Notes: generated from the letters alone by a model not told the origin. A DNA stretch of 64,000 nucleotides from Xanthobacter autotrophicus (GCF_005871085.1 NZ_VAUP01000031.1:310001-374000); one strand, 5' to 3'; counted from the first letter of the stretch, positions 9,533 to 18,563 are shown. Program-made: numbers and translations.

Positions 9533-11020
9533 TCAGAGCCGGTCCTCCTCCGCGGCGAGCAGGATGAGGTCGCCCAGGGAGAAGCGCGCGAAGTCGGGCA
9601 GGGTGCCCGGCGCGAGGATGGATGCATCCGAATGGCGGGCGAGCGTCCACAGGGCCTCGGCCACGATCCGGCTGCCCACCGGACCGAGGTGCCGGCCGGC
9701 GGGACCTTCGGGATCGCCGGCCTCCGCGAGAATGTAGAACCACAGCGGCGTTGCCTCGCAGAACGGCAGGGCGGCGACGCGCTGATGGTCCGGCAGGGCG
9801 GCGAGCAGGGTGTCGTCTTTCAGGGGCTTGAGGCCCATGTGTCGCGCCAGCGCCTGCCCGGTGGGCAGGCCGAGCCGGAAGCCGCGCAGGAGATGGCGGG
9901 TGGCGAGCGCTTCCACGCTTTCGGGCGCGCCGCAGATGAGGGTGTCGAGCCGCCGCGCCCGCTGCGGAGCCTCGGCGGCCAGGGGCAGGAAGCCCCCCCA
10001 GGAAATCACATGGTGCTCCGGCAGGGTCTCCGGCCCGTGCCGGCCGCCGGCGAGCACGTTGCGCGTCGCCAGCGCGCCGTGTTCCACGTTGCGGAAATGG
10101 ACATTGTAGTCATAGCTCGGCCGGCGCATGGACGGGGCCAGCACAAGGGCGGCGGCGGACAGTTCCACCGGCATGAACAGGGCGGCGGGGCGCTCCACGC
10201 GCCACAGCCGGGGGCCGTCTTCCATCACATTTTCGAGAACATCCGGCGCCACGAGCTTTGGCAGCAGGTCGAACAGCACCATCCACTGGAAGCGGCGGCG
10301 CAGTGCGCGCCGGGCCGCTTCGAACGACAGGCCGGAGGCGATGAGGGCGTTGTGGGCCTTGAGGAAGGCCACGTGCAGCTGGCTGAGAATCAGCTGCTCG
10401 TCGTTGCGGGCATCGCTCATGCGCGGGGCGCGGTCGCGGCCGGGTTCGGGGCTGCGGGGATGGCGCGGCAGGTCGTTGCCCGGGCCCGTGCGCGGCGGCC
10501 GCCCATGGGGGCAGTCCTTGGGCCTGGGCGACAGGGTGCCGACCAGCATGCGCCGCACCGCCTGGGGGTCGCGCGGGGCATCATAGACGCTGTCGAGGTC
10601 AAGCCCGCCCGAGCGTCGGTTCAAAAGGCCGGCGAGGGAGGAGAGCGGCGCGAGGGCATCGGGGCCAAGGCCCGCCTCGTCGGGCGTGCGCCGCTCCCAA
10701 ATGAGATCGTTGCGCAGGAATTCGACCAGATAGGTATAGGCGGCCGGCAGATCGCCATCGCCGGCCGACCGGACACGCGGCGGCGGTGGGCTGTCCTGGA
10801 GCGTGTCCTGCGGCTCGGCCATGACCGAGGCGAGGCGCGCGAGGTCCTTCAGGGTGCGCGGCTCCGGCGCCAGGCGATGGGCCGGCCCGCACAAGGCGGG
10901 AAACATGAAGCCGAAGCCGTGATCGGCGGGGCGGGCGCCCGATTCCAGCGCCAGGGCACGCACACGCTCCCCGATCGCCTCGTGGCGCGACGGGCGCGGA
11001 TCCTCTCCCCCCGCACACAT
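9533..11020 (-). CDS. Animal-haem-peroxidase family protein lacking both haem-site histidines
   Basis: About 495 residues with family hallmarks in order: LDLDSVY, RNDEQLILSQLH followed by FLKAHN, FMPVEL, and LGPVGSRIVAEAL near the end. The two haem motifs are altered. Where the family has QFIDHD, this protein has EFLRND (Glu100 and Asn104 replace the distal Gln and His). Where it has FGHSMVR, this protein has LAPSMRR (Pro296 replaces the proximal His). It may therefore be a pseudo-enzyme, a scaffold, or bind haem differently. Start choice: ATG at 11020 has GGAAGG nine bases upstream; ATGs at 11026 and 11044 are alternatives, and longer frames have no support. No signal peptide was seen. It lies upstream of and co-directional with the PKS, and divergent from the luxR gene. 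Confidence 0.85.
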   Translation of the reverse strand: MCAGGEDPRPSRHEAIGERVRALALESGARPADHGFGFMFPALCGPAHRLAPEPRTLKDLARLASVMAEPQDTLQDSPPPPRVRSAGDGDLPAAYTYLVEFLRNDLIWERRTPDEAGLGPDALAPLSSLAGLLNRRSGGLDLDSVYDAPRDPQAVRRMLVGTLSPRPKDCPHGRPPRTGPGNDLPRHPRSPEPGRDRAPRMSDARNDEQLILSQLHVAFLKAHNALIASGLSFEAARRALRRRFQWMVLFDLLPKLVAPDVLENVMEDGPRLWRVERPAALFMPVELSAAALVLAPSMRRPSYDYNVHFRNVEHGALATRNVLAGGRHGPETLPEHHVISWGGFLPLAAEAPQRARRLDTLICGAPESVEALATRHLLRGFRLGLPTGQALARHMGLKPLKDDTLLAALPDHQRVAALPFCEATPLWFYILAEAGDPEGPAGRHLGPVGSRIVAEALWTLARHSDASILAPGTLPDFARFSLGDLILLAAEEDRL

Positions 11021-11390
11021 TTCCATGGACCTTCCAAATGTCATTCGGTTCTTCACGCTGTTCTTGTTGCCCTTGCCCTTCTCCCTTAGGGCAGCATGGA
11101 GCCCCATGGGGCAGCATCCCGCGAATGGGGGATGACCCACCCATCCGCCGTCTTGCAGCCTGAGACGGTTGTGCAATGCTGCGATCAAGGAGCGTGACCG
11201 CTCCGGCGACGGCGGCATCGGGTGGCGTCTTGGGCGCTACCGTTCGCCCTCTTCCTTGCCTGTCGGCGAGAATTGAGGGTGCCAGCGCGCCTCTGGCTCT
11301 CGCGGGGATGAGCCATGGCGGTCCAACGGATCTGAGCGTTTCGTCCTTCCGGCCCGGCCGGACGCGGCGATGCGCGGAAATGGGACGGAC
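11021..11390. other. Divergent promoter region between the peroxidase-like and luxR-type genes
   Basis: About 370 bases with no convincing gene; frames crossing it are extensions or shadows of the flanking genes. It must hold the promoters of both divergent genes. It contains the dyad GGAGCG-N4-CGCTCC at 11189-11204, listed separately. Confidence 0.5.
11189..11204. promoter_or_regulatory. Candidate operator dyad GGAGCG-N4-CGCTCC
   Basis: A perfect 6-4-6 inverted repeat in the middle of the divergent intergenic region, next to a LuxR-family gene. LuxR-type proteins commonly bind dyads of about this size. Assignment to this regulator is inference, and I did not find the same dyad upstream of the PKS or cytochrome genes. 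Confidence 0.35.
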
Positions 11391-12527
11391 ATGGGCGATC
11401 TTGATCAATATTCCCGCCTCATCGGCGACGTGTACGAACTCAGCGGCGATCCCCAGCAGTGGGGCATCCTGCTGGAGGGGGTGACACGCTTCGTGGACGG
11501 CCGCGTCGGCCAGCTCGCGGTGTTCAGCCTCAAGCAGCAGCGCAAGCCCACCTGGCGCGTGTGGGGCCACGACCCGCAGGACTACAAGACCTTCCTGTAC
11601 CGCCACGCCACGGAAGACCCGCGCCTGTCGTACATCCTCTCCAACCCCGGCCGCATCATCTGCGGCGAGGACGGGGTGGACCCCGACCAGTTCCGCGCCA
11701 CCGCCATGTTCCGCGAGGTGGTGGAGCCCATGGACCTCGAACATTCGCTGGTCTCCTACTTCGCGCAGGAGGCGGACGTGATGGCCACCGTGTGCGCCAT
11801 GCGCGGGCGGGGGCAGGGGGCGTTCGGCGCGCCCGAGAAGCAGAAGCTGGGCCTCGTGGTGCCGCACCTGCGCCGGGCCTTTGAATTGTACGCGCTGCTC
11901 GACGAGGCGAAGGCCAAGGTGGGCGACATCGCCGCCGCACTCGACATCGTCGATGCCGGCATCTTCCTGGTGGACGCCGACATGCGCGTGGCCCACGTCA
12001 ACATGGCGGGCGACGCCATGGTGAAGGAGGGCGACATCGCCCTGCGCGGCGGCAAGCTCGCCTTCCGCGACGACCGCGCCTCGCGGCAGGTGGCGGCGGC
12101 GGTGGCGCTGGCGCTGGCCGCGGCCCGGGGCGAAGCGAACCTGCCCCACGCCGAGCACATGGAAGTGCCGCGCCCGAATTCGGACAGCGGCCCCTACCGG
12201 GTGTCGCTGCATCCGCTGCCGCTGGGCACGGGCAATGTGAAGCTCGCCACCCGCTCGCAGATCGCGGTGGTGGTGCGGGCACCGGGCCGCAGCGGTACCG
12301 ACGTGGCGCGCCGGCTGCAGACCACCTTCCGCCTCACCCCGTCGGAAGCCGCGCTCGGCGCAGCGCTGGCGGTGGGGGCCTCGCTCGCCGATTTCGCCCA
12401 GCAGCGCAGCGTGGCCATGTCCACGGTGCGCAGCCAGCTGAAGGCGCTGTACGAGAAGACCGACACCAACCGCCAGGGCGAGCTGGTGGCCCGCTTGCGC
12501 GAAAGTCTCGACCTGTCGCTGGTGTGA
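11391..12527 (+). CDS. LuxR-family transcriptional regulator with PAS-like sensor region
   Basis: 378 residues. The C-terminus (about 310-372) is a LuxR-type helix-turn-helix, with LTPSEAAL followed by a recognition helix around STVRSQLKALYEKT. The middle (about 180-240; GIFLVDADMRVAHVN) has a PAS-like pattern. I see no autoinducer-binding domain, so the ligand is unknown. ATG 11391 is preferred because GGGA lies five bases upstream and the protein then opens with MGDLDQYSRLIGD, as in relatives; ATG 11370 would add seven residues. It sits between the minus-strand peroxidase-like/PKS genes and the plus-strand cytochrome/P450 genes, so it is the obvious local regulator (inference). Confidence 0.9.
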   Translation: MGDLDQYSRLIGDVYELSGDPQQWGILLEGVTRFVDGRVGQLAVFSLKQQRKPTWRVWGHDPQDYKTFLYRHATEDPRLSYILSNPGRIICGEDGVDPDQFRATAMFREVVEPMDLEHSLVSYFAQEADVMATVCAMRGRGQGAFGAPEKQKLGLVVPHLRRAFELYALLDEAKAKVGDIAAALDIVDAGIFLVDADMRVAHVNMAGDAMVKEGDIALRGGKLAFRDDRASRQVAAAVALALAAARGEANLPHAEHMEVPRPNSDSGPYRVSLHPLPLGTGNVKLATRSQIAVVVRAPGRSGTDVARRLQTTFRLTPSEAALGAALAVGASLADFAQQRSVAMSTVRSQLKALYEKTDTNRQGELVARLRESLDLSLV

Positions 12528-12719
12528 GCCGGAGTGGGTGTGAGCTGTCGCTCGCCTGACATGCGGGCGCGCGAGGTTCTTGAGATCGGCGGCTGACGCC
12601 GGTCTCGATTGCGGACATTCTGCGCCGGCCGAGCTGAAGCTTCACGGGGGTGAGGCACCGGTTTCGGACCGGCGCATGTGCGGGCGTATGAAGACCCGCA
12701 ACAAGCTTTGGGGGAGAAG

Positions 12720-14459
12720 ATGCTGGGGCGAAAGGGTCTGTTCGTGCTCGCGGGCGTCGCGGGCTTTCTGGGCCTTGCGGCGGCCACCGACGCGATCATG
12801 TCGCGGAGGCAGGCGGTGGAGCAGGCCGGGCCGCCGAAGGTGCTCGACCAGGGCTGGTCGGACAGCCTGCGCGAGCAGTTCTACTATACCTCTCAGGGCT
12901 CGCAGCTCCTGCCCTATGTGTTCCTGCGGGCGCTGGAGCAGCCGCTCTCCGACAAGCTCTTCCTCGATCCGGCGCACATCGCCGAAATGGGCTTCCTGCC
13001 GGCGGACGGCCCCTCGCAGCTCAATCCGGACAGCTTGCCCATCGGCTTCGTGAAGGACCCGCGGCCCGGCGGAGCGCTGGGCCCCAGCGTGGGCATGACC
13101 TGCGCCGCCTGCCATACCGCCGATATCGAGGCCAATGGCGTGCGCATCCGCATCGATGGCGGCGCCGCCCTTGCCGACTACCAGCTGTTCATGAAGCGCC
13201 TGAGCCGCGCCCTCGACAATACCTTGGCCGATCCCGCCAAGTTCCAGCGCTTCGCCGCGCGCCTCGTGGCCGCCGATCCCAAGCAGATCCGCCCGGCGCT
13301 GGAGGCCACCGCCGCCGAGATCCGCCGGCTCGAGGCCGCGTCCTGGACGCCGGTGCCCTACGGGCGCGGCCGGCTCGACGCGTTCGGCCATATCCTCAAT
13401 GCGGTGGCCGCCGACGCCCTCGGCGAGCCCGCCAACTTCCGCATGCCCGACGCGCCGGTGAGCTATCCCTTCCTGTGGACCACCCCGGCCCAGCGCTACG
13501 TGCAGTGGAACGGCGTGGCCGGCAATCCGCTCGGGCGCAACCTGGGCGAGGTGCTGGGCGTGTTCGGCCACACCAGTTTTGCCAACGGCAATCCCGGCGC
13601 CTTCGCCTCCACCGCATTGCCCGGTAATCTGGTGGCGCTGGAGGCTTGGGTGGCGGACCTGAAGCCGCCGCCGTGGCCGGAAAAAGAGCTGGGCAAGGTG
13701 GACGCCGCCAAGGCGAAGCGCGGCGCCGAGCTGTTCAAGACCCATTGCTCCGGTTGCCATGGCGGTCCCGAGTATCGCTTCACCCCTGCCGCGGATACCG
13801 AGGGCGGGCGCCAGTGGCTGGCGGTCTCCATGGTGGACATCGCCAAGGTGAAGACCGACCCCAAGATGCTCACCAATTTCACCGGCCGCTTCGCCAAGCC
13901 CGGCGTGCTGGGCCCGCTGGTGGCCAACGCGCCGCACCTGTCCGACGGGCAGGTGCCGGCCGGCGCCGTGCTGCTGGCGGCGGTCACCGTCATCACCGAG
14001 AACAGCCTGCGCGCCCAGGGCATCACCGGAGATGCGCGCAAGCAGTGGTACGGCTGGCGCTTCGCCCCCGGCAGCACCGCGCCCCAGTCCGGCTGGCTGA
14101 CGCCCGCGAGCTACAAGGCCGGCCCGCTCGCCGGCGTGTGGGCGACGGGGCCGTTCCTGCACAATGGCTCGGTGCCCACCGTCTACGACCTGCTGTCGCC
14201 CGAGGACGAGCGGCCCGCCCGCTTCTATGTGGGCGCAAAACAGCTCGATACCCAGAAGCTGGGCTTCGTCTCCTCGCCCGACGCCTTCACCGAGAAGGAG
14301 CGCGAAGGCCTGTTCCTGTTCGACACCAACCTTGCGGGCAATTCCAACCGGGGCCACGCCTTCCCCGACCCCTCGGTGGCGAAGCTCTCGCCGGACGATC
14401 GCACCGCCATCATCGAATATCTCAAGATCCTGGAGGGGCCGGATGTCCGCCGCCACTGA
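12720..14459 (+). CDS. RoxA/BCCP-like dihaem c-type cytochrome
   Basis: 579 residues. A hydrophobic N-terminal segment (about 5-22) suggests export or a membrane anchor. Two c-type haem sites are seen: CAACH (Cys128, Cys131, His132) and CSGCH (Cys343, Cys346, His347). The C-terminal half carries FLHNGSVPTVYDLL, a motif typical of the cytochrome c peroxidase/RoxA-like superfamily. That superfamily includes periplasmic peroxidases and the rubber dioxygenase RoxA. Which activity this protein has cannot be decided by eye. ATG 12720 follows GGGGGAGAAG; an upstream in-frame extension has no signal. Its last codons overlap the start of the P450 gene, so the two are probably co-translated. About 190 bases separate it from the luxR-type gene. 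Confidence 0.88.
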   Translation: MLGRKGLFVLAGVAGFLGLAAATDAIMSRRQAVEQAGPPKVLDQGWSDSLREQFYYTSQGSQLLPYVFLRALEQPLSDKLFLDPAHIAEMGFLPADGPSQLNPDSLPIGFVKDPRPGGALGPSVGMTCAACHTADIEANGVRIRIDGGAALADYQLFMKRLSRALDNTLADPAKFQRFAARLVAADPKQIRPALEATAAEIRRLEAASWTPVPYGRGRLDAFGHILNAVAADALGEPANFRMPDAPVSYPFLWTTPAQRYVQWNGVAGNPLGRNLGEVLGVFGHTSFANGNPGAFASTALPGNLVALEAWVADLKPPPWPEKELGKVDAAKAKRGAELFKTHCSGCHGGPEYRFTPAADTEGGRQWLAVSMVDIAKVKTDPKMLTNFTGRFAKPGVLGPLVANAPHLSDGQVPAGAVLLAAVTVITENSLRAQGITGDARKQWYGWRFAPGSTAPQSGWLTPASYKAGPLAGVWATGPFLHNGSVPTVYDLLSPEDERPARFYVGAKQLDTQKLGFVSSPDAFTEKEREGLFLFDTNLAGNSNRGHAFPDPSVAKLSPDDRTAIIEYLKILEGPDVRRH

Positions 14460-15708
14460 GGGCAACAGGGCCTCGCCGACGCCCCTGCTCGACCGCCTCG
14501 CGGCCCTGCGGCCGGCCGAGCGCTGGCCGCTCGCCCGCGATTTCATCGCCAACGAGGCGCGCGCCTTCTTCGCCGAGCTGCGCGCCCACGCCCCCATCTA
14601 TGAGACCAGCGAGGTGACGCTGGTCGCCAAGCGCGCCGACGTGATCGAGGTGCTCTCGCTCCCCAAGGTGTTCACGGTGGATCTCTACAAGCCCAAGATG
14701 GGCGACTTCATGCTGGCCATGGACGAAACCATCGTGAATTACCGCGACAAGTCGGTGATGCGCGCCATCCTCGCCTGGGACGACCTGCCGAAGATCCGCG
14801 CCATCGCGGCGGAGGTGGCGGACACGGCGCTGGACGCCGCCGGCTGCGAGATCGAGGCAGTGCAGCAGCTCGCCCGCCACGTGCCCATGCGCATCGTGCA
14901 GCGCTGCTTCGGCATCCACGGGCCGGACCAGGACCTGCTCGACTGGTCCTATGCCAACCAGATGGACCAGTTCAACAACCTGCCCTACGACGACCGCCCC
15001 GACGCCGAGGCCATCCACCAGGCGGCGGAAGATTCGCGGGTGAAGCTGCGCACCCTGTTCGCCCAGCTGATCCCGGCGCGCATCGCCGAGATCAAGGCCG
15101 GCACCGCCCCCGACGACAGCCTGACCCGCATCCTGAGCCTGAACCTGCCGGCGGCCGACCATTTCGGCATGGACCGGGTGGTGATCAATGTGGGCGGACT
15201 GCTCATCGGCGCCATCGAGACCACGGCGGAAGCGGTCGTCAACGCCCTGGCCGAGCTGTTCGCCCGTCCCGAGGCGCTGGCCGGCGCGCGCGCGACGGCG
15301 GAAGCGGGGAACGATGCCGCCTTCGACGGTTATGTGTGGGAGGCGCTGCGCTTCTCGCCCATTGTCGCCTTCATGTTCCGGGAGGCGGCTTCCACCATCA
15401 CCATTGCCCAGGGCACCGACCGGGAGAAGGTGATCGGCAAGGGCACGGTGGTGCTGCCGCTGAGCCTGTCCGCCATGTTCGATCCCGACTTCGTGCCGGA
15501 CCCGGAGGCGTTCCGGCCCGACCGGCCGTTCCACACCTACCTGCATTTCGGCTACGGCCACCACGAGTGCCTCGGCCGCTATGTGGGCTCCGTGATGATC
15601 CCGGAGATCGTCAAACGGGTGCTGAAGCGCCCCGCCGCCCGGCCGCTGGCGCCGGTGGACATGGCCGGCACCCCGTTCCCCCAGAGCTACCGCATCGGGC
15701 TGGGGTGA
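14443..15708 (+). CDS. Cytochrome P450
   Basis: 421 residues, soluble, no membrane anchor. The haem-binding loop FGYGHHECLG is intact with Cys376 as thiolate ligand. The K-helix ExxR is present (EALR), and the I-helix reads GAIETT with Glu259 and Thr260 in the acid-alcohol positions. ATG 14443 has GGAGGGG four bases upstream and lies inside the cytochrome gene, a 17-base overlap. No ferredoxin or reductase gene is nearby, so electrons come from elsewhere or the enzyme uses a peroxide/hydroperoxide substrate. Likely substrate is the PKS-derived chain or a fatty acid (inference). Confidence 0.93.
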   Translation: MSAATEGNRASPTPLLDRLAALRPAERWPLARDFIANEARAFFAELRAHAPIYETSEVTLVAKRADVIEVLSLPKVFTVDLYKPKMGDFMLAMDETIVNYRDKSVMRAILAWDDLPKIRAIAAEVADTALDAAGCEIEAVQQLARHVPMRIVQRCFGIHGPDQDLLDWSYANQMDQFNNLPYDDRPDAEAIHQAAEDSRVKLRTLFAQLIPARIAEIKAGTAPDDSLTRILSLNLPAADHFGMDRVVINVGGLLIGAIETTAEAVVNALAELFARPEALAGARATAEAGNDAAFDGYVWEALRFSPIVAFMFREAASTITIAQGTDREKVIGKGTVVLPLSLSAMFDPDFVPDPEAFRPDRPFHTYLHFGYGHHECLGRYVGSVMIPEIVKRVLKRPAARPLAPVDMAGTPFPQSYRIGLG

Positions 15709-15740
15709 GGGGCCCGGCCCCGGCATGAGGCCAAAGAAAA

Positions 15741-15767
15741 CCCGCCGGCTCGCACCGGCGGGTTTTT
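15741..15767. terminator. Bidirectional intrinsic terminator between P450 and lytic transglycosylase genes
   Basis: 8-bp stem CCCGCCGG (15741-15748) with CCGGCGGG (15755-15762), followed by TTTTT on the plus strand and preceded by AAAA, so it can serve both convergent genes. Confidence 0.85.
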
Positions 15768-15791
15768 CGTTTCAGGGGAAGCGCGGGCCGC

Positions 15792-17147
15792 TCAGCGCCG
15801 CATCTGCTGGAGCAGTTGCAAGTCGGGGTAGCCGTCGGGCAGCGCGCCCGAGCGCACCTGATAATCCTGGATGGCCACGCGGGACTTCTGGCCCAGGATG
15901 CCGTCCACATTGCCGATGTCGTAGCCCATCTGGGCGAGGCGGGACTGGATTTCCTGCCGCTCGGCCTTGGAGAGGCCGCGCTCCTCCTTCGGCCAGGACT
16001 GGGCGAAGGTGCCGCCGCCCCGCAGCCGGTCCGCCAGGTGCCCGATGGCGAGGGCGTAGGCGTCGGCCGGGTTGTATTTCAGGATGGCGTCGAAATTCTT
16101 CATCATCAGGAACGCCGGGCCGTTGGCGCCGGCGGGCAACAGCAGGTAGGCGGTCTCCCCGGCGCGGGGGAAGGCGACGCCGCTGGGCCGGCGCAGGCCC
16201 ATGGAATTCCACTCGCCCAGCGTGCGCTTGATGGAGCGGTTGGCGTTGCGGTAGTCGAAGCCCTGCGGCAGCACCACCTCATAACCCCAGGCCTTGCCGA
16301 ACTCCCAGCCGTCCAGCTTCAGGTTGTTGGCGGTGGAGGCGATGATGTCGGGGATGGAATCCACCACGTTGCGCTTGCCGTCGCCGTCGAAGTCCACGGC
16401 GAAGCGCTGGAACGAGGTGGGCATGAACTGGGTGGGGCCGAACGCGCCGGCCCATGAGCCCTTCAGGTGGTCGTAGGGCACATCGTCCTTCTCCAGGATC
16501 TGGAGGGTGGCGATGAATTCGTCGCGGAAATAATCCTGCCGCCGGCCGATGCAGGCCAACGTGGCGGTGGAGTCCAGCACGTTGCGCCGGCCGATGCCGT
16601 CCGGGTCGCCATAGGTGGATTCGATGCCCCAGATGGCCGTCACCGCATAGCGGTCCACGCCATAGGCCTTTTCCATCCGGTCGAAGATGGGCTTGTAGCG
16701 CTCCAGGATCTCCCGGCCCTTCTTCACGCGCGTCTCGGTGACGAGCATGTTCACATAGGCGCCGATGGGCTTGGAGAATTCCGGCTGGCTGTCCATGAAC
16801 TCCATGATTTTCATCTGGGGTTCGAGGTTGGCCGTGTAGCGCTCGAAGGTACGCCGGGAGACGCCCTTCGACTGGGCCAGCGGCCACAGATTGGCGATGC
16901 AGGCGGGGAAATTGGCCTGGGCGTCCGCCAGCGCCTGGGGCGTCATCAGCGGATGGCCGCCGTTCGCCTGCGCCGCCTGGGGCTGGCTCAGCGGCGGGAA
17001 GCCGAAGATGGAGCCCGTGGTCTGGGCCTGCGCCCGTGCCGGCGTGATCAGCGCCGCGAGCGCGAGCGCGAGCCCGGCGACGCAGACGCCCTTGACGGTC
17101 CCGTTGAGGGCACCCTTCAGGGCACGCATGCAGGTCGTTTGAGCCAT
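15792..17147 (-). CDS. MltB-family lytic murein transglycosylase with C-terminal peptidoglycan-binding domain
   Basis: 451 residues. It has an N-terminal signal peptide ending near ARAQAQ, then an SLT_2/MltB catalytic domain with the catalytic Glu in IWGIESTYG and the GAFGPTQFMPTS motif. A C-terminal peptidoglycan-binding repeat (about 385-450) includes IGNVDGILGQKS. It cleaves peptidoglycan in the periplasm to leave anhydro-muropeptides. ATG 17147 has GGAGGAAGG seven bases upstream; an in-frame TTG two codons earlier is not needed. Monocistronic, convergent with the P450 gene. Confidence 0.95.
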   Translation of the reverse strand: MAQTTCMRALKGALNGTVKGVCVAGLALALAALITPARAQAQTTGSIFGFPPLSQPQAAQANGGHPLMTPQALADAQANFPACIANLWPLAQSKGVSRRTFERYTANLEPQMKIMEFMDSQPEFSKPIGAYVNMLVTETRVKKGREILERYKPIFDRMEKAYGVDRYAVTAIWGIESTYGDPDGIGRRNVLDSTATLACIGRRQDYFRDEFIATLQILEKDDVPYDHLKGSWAGAFGPTQFMPTSFQRFAVDFDGDGKRNVVDSIPDIIASTANNLKLDGWEFGKAWGYEVVLPQGFDYRNANRSIKRTLGEWNSMGLRRPSGVAFPRAGETAYLLLPAGANGPAFLMMKNFDAILKYNPADAYALAIGHLADRLRGGGTFAQSWPKEERGLSKAERQEIQSRLAQMGYDIGNVDGILGQKSRVAIQDYQVRSGALPDGYPDLQLLQQMRR

Positions 17148-17550
17148 GGCCAAGCCTTCCTCCCCGGCGCGCGTCCTTCTGCCGCCGCCTCACCTCACCG
17201 ATAGGCCTCTACTGGGCGGCAATATGGTTGCGTCGCGGTTAATGGATGGCAAGTTTCCCGTGGACGCCCCGCGGCCGGGACAGGGCTACCTGCGCCGGCG
17301 CCGCTCCCCCGTTGTGGCGGCCGGGTTACCATGCCCAGATTTATTTGGTGCGACGCAGCGTAGCTGAGTTGCAATGCAGCGCAGCCTGTGACGGTGTGCT
17401 AGAGCAAATCGCTGGCCGGCATGCATCGCAAGCCGGTCCATCCGCGTTCTCTATTCTGGGGAGAGGCGGCTCCGATCCGGTCGGTGGGGCCCACCTGATC
17501 GGAACCGGCTCTGCAAGACCCGACGGCCTGGCAAAGAAGGGGCAGAATTG
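17148..17550. other. Intergenic region upstream of galU
   Basis: About 400 bases between divergent genes. It should hold the promoters for the transglycosylase and galU. I see no convincing gene, hairpin or known regulatory motif; an open frame at 17246-17551 has no coding features. Confidence 0.4.
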
Positions 17551-18438
17551 ATGCGTCAACCCATTCGTAAGGCGATCCTTCCTGTCGCGGGTCTCGGCAC
17601 CCGCTTCCTACCGGCCACCAAGGCGGTGCCGAAGGAAATGCTCACCGTCGTGGACCGTCCGGTGGTCCAGCACGTGGTGGACGAGGCGCGCGCCGCCGGC
17701 ATCGAGCACATCGTGTTCGTCACCGGCCGCAACAAGGCGGTGATCGAGGATCATTTCGACCGCCAGTTCGAGCTGGAGCGCACCCTCGAGGAGCGCGGCA
17801 AGACCAAGGAGCTGGCGCAGCTCGACCGCGACACGCCGAAGCCCGGCACCACCTCCTTCACCCGCCAGCAGCTGCCGCTGGGCCTTGGCCATGCGGTGTG
17901 GTGCGCCCGCGAGATCATCGGCGACGAGCCGTTCGCGCTGCTTTTGCCCGACATGCTGCACATGCCGAAGAATGGCCAGGGATGCCTCGGCTCCATGGTA
18001 GAAGCCTATAATGAAACCGGGGGCAATCTGGTCGCAGTCTACGAGGTGCCGGACGACCAGACCCACCAGTATGGCATCGTCGGCGTCGGCGAGGAGAAGG
18101 CCAAGGGCGCCAAGGCCATCACCCAGATGGTGGAAAAGCCCAAGGCCGGCACCGCGCCGAGCAACCTCGCCATTTCCGGCCGCTACATCCTCCAGCCGGC
18201 CATCTTCGAGCTGCTCGCCAAGCAGGAGCGCGGCGCCGGCAACGAGATCCAGCTCACCGATTCCATGCTGAAGCTGAAGGAAACCGACCCGTTCTTCGCG
18301 GTGCGCTTCGACGGCGCCATCTATGATTGCGGCTCGAAGATCGGCTTCCTCATGGCGAACGTCGCCTATGCCCTGTCCCGCCCGGACATCGAGGCGGAGT
18401 TCCGCGCCGAGCTGAACGCCATGCTCGCCGCCAACTGA
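17551..18438 (+). CDS. galU: UTP--glucose-1-phosphate uridylyltransferase
   Basis: 295 residues, normal length for bacterial GalU. It makes UDP-glucose for exopolysaccharide, LPS and glucan synthesis. The N-terminus has the nucleotidyltransferase signature [15 protein letters not shown] and then [14 protein letters not shown] 18438-proximal frame starts at 17551 after GAAGGGGCAG; a TTG one codon earlier is ignored. It is followed by a strong terminator. UDP-glucose is also the substrate of the OpgH-like enzyme encoded further along this window. Confidence 0.97.
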   Translation: MRQPIRKAILPVAGLGTRFLPATKAVPKEMLTVVDRPVVQHVVDEARAAGIEHIVFVTGRNKAVIEDHFDRQFELERTLEERGKTKELAQLDRDTPKPGTTSFTRQQLPLGLGHAVWCAREIIGDEPFALLLPDMLHMPKNGQGCLGSMVEAYNETGGNLVAVYEVPDDQTHQYGIVGVGEEKAKGAKAITQMVEKPKAGTAPSNLAISGRYILQPAIFELLAKQERGAGNEIQLTDSMLKLKETDPFFAVRFDGAIYDCGSKIGFLMANVAYALSRPDIEAEFRAELNAMLAAN

Positions 18439-18461
18439 GCTCGCCGGCAACTGAACCCTGA

Positions 18462-18496
18462 CGTTTCAGGGGCCGGCGCGTCCGGCCCCTGAAACG
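18462..18496. terminator. Strong bidirectional terminator hairpin
   Basis: Perfect 15-bp stem (CGTTTCAGGGGCCGG at 18462-18476, complement at 18482-18496) with a five-base loop, between the convergent galU and indolepyruvate oxidoreductase genes. The stem carries GTTT/AAAC at its base instead of a long T-run. Confidence 0.8.
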
Positions 18497-18563
18497 GCTT
18501 CCTCTGCCCCGACGCTTCGGTGCAGTCGGTCGGGAAGCTCCCCACCGTCCGCTTGTCCGCCGC

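Noticed and set aside
10599-12212. Minus-strand open frame of 537 codons overlapping the luxR-type gene
   Set aside because: It is a shadow of the plus-strand regulator and of the peroxidase-like gene; the regulator frame has a clear helix-turn-helix and start.
17246-17551. Small plus-strand frame upstream of galU
   Set aside because: No ribosome site, no recognisable domain, and it overlaps the galU leader.
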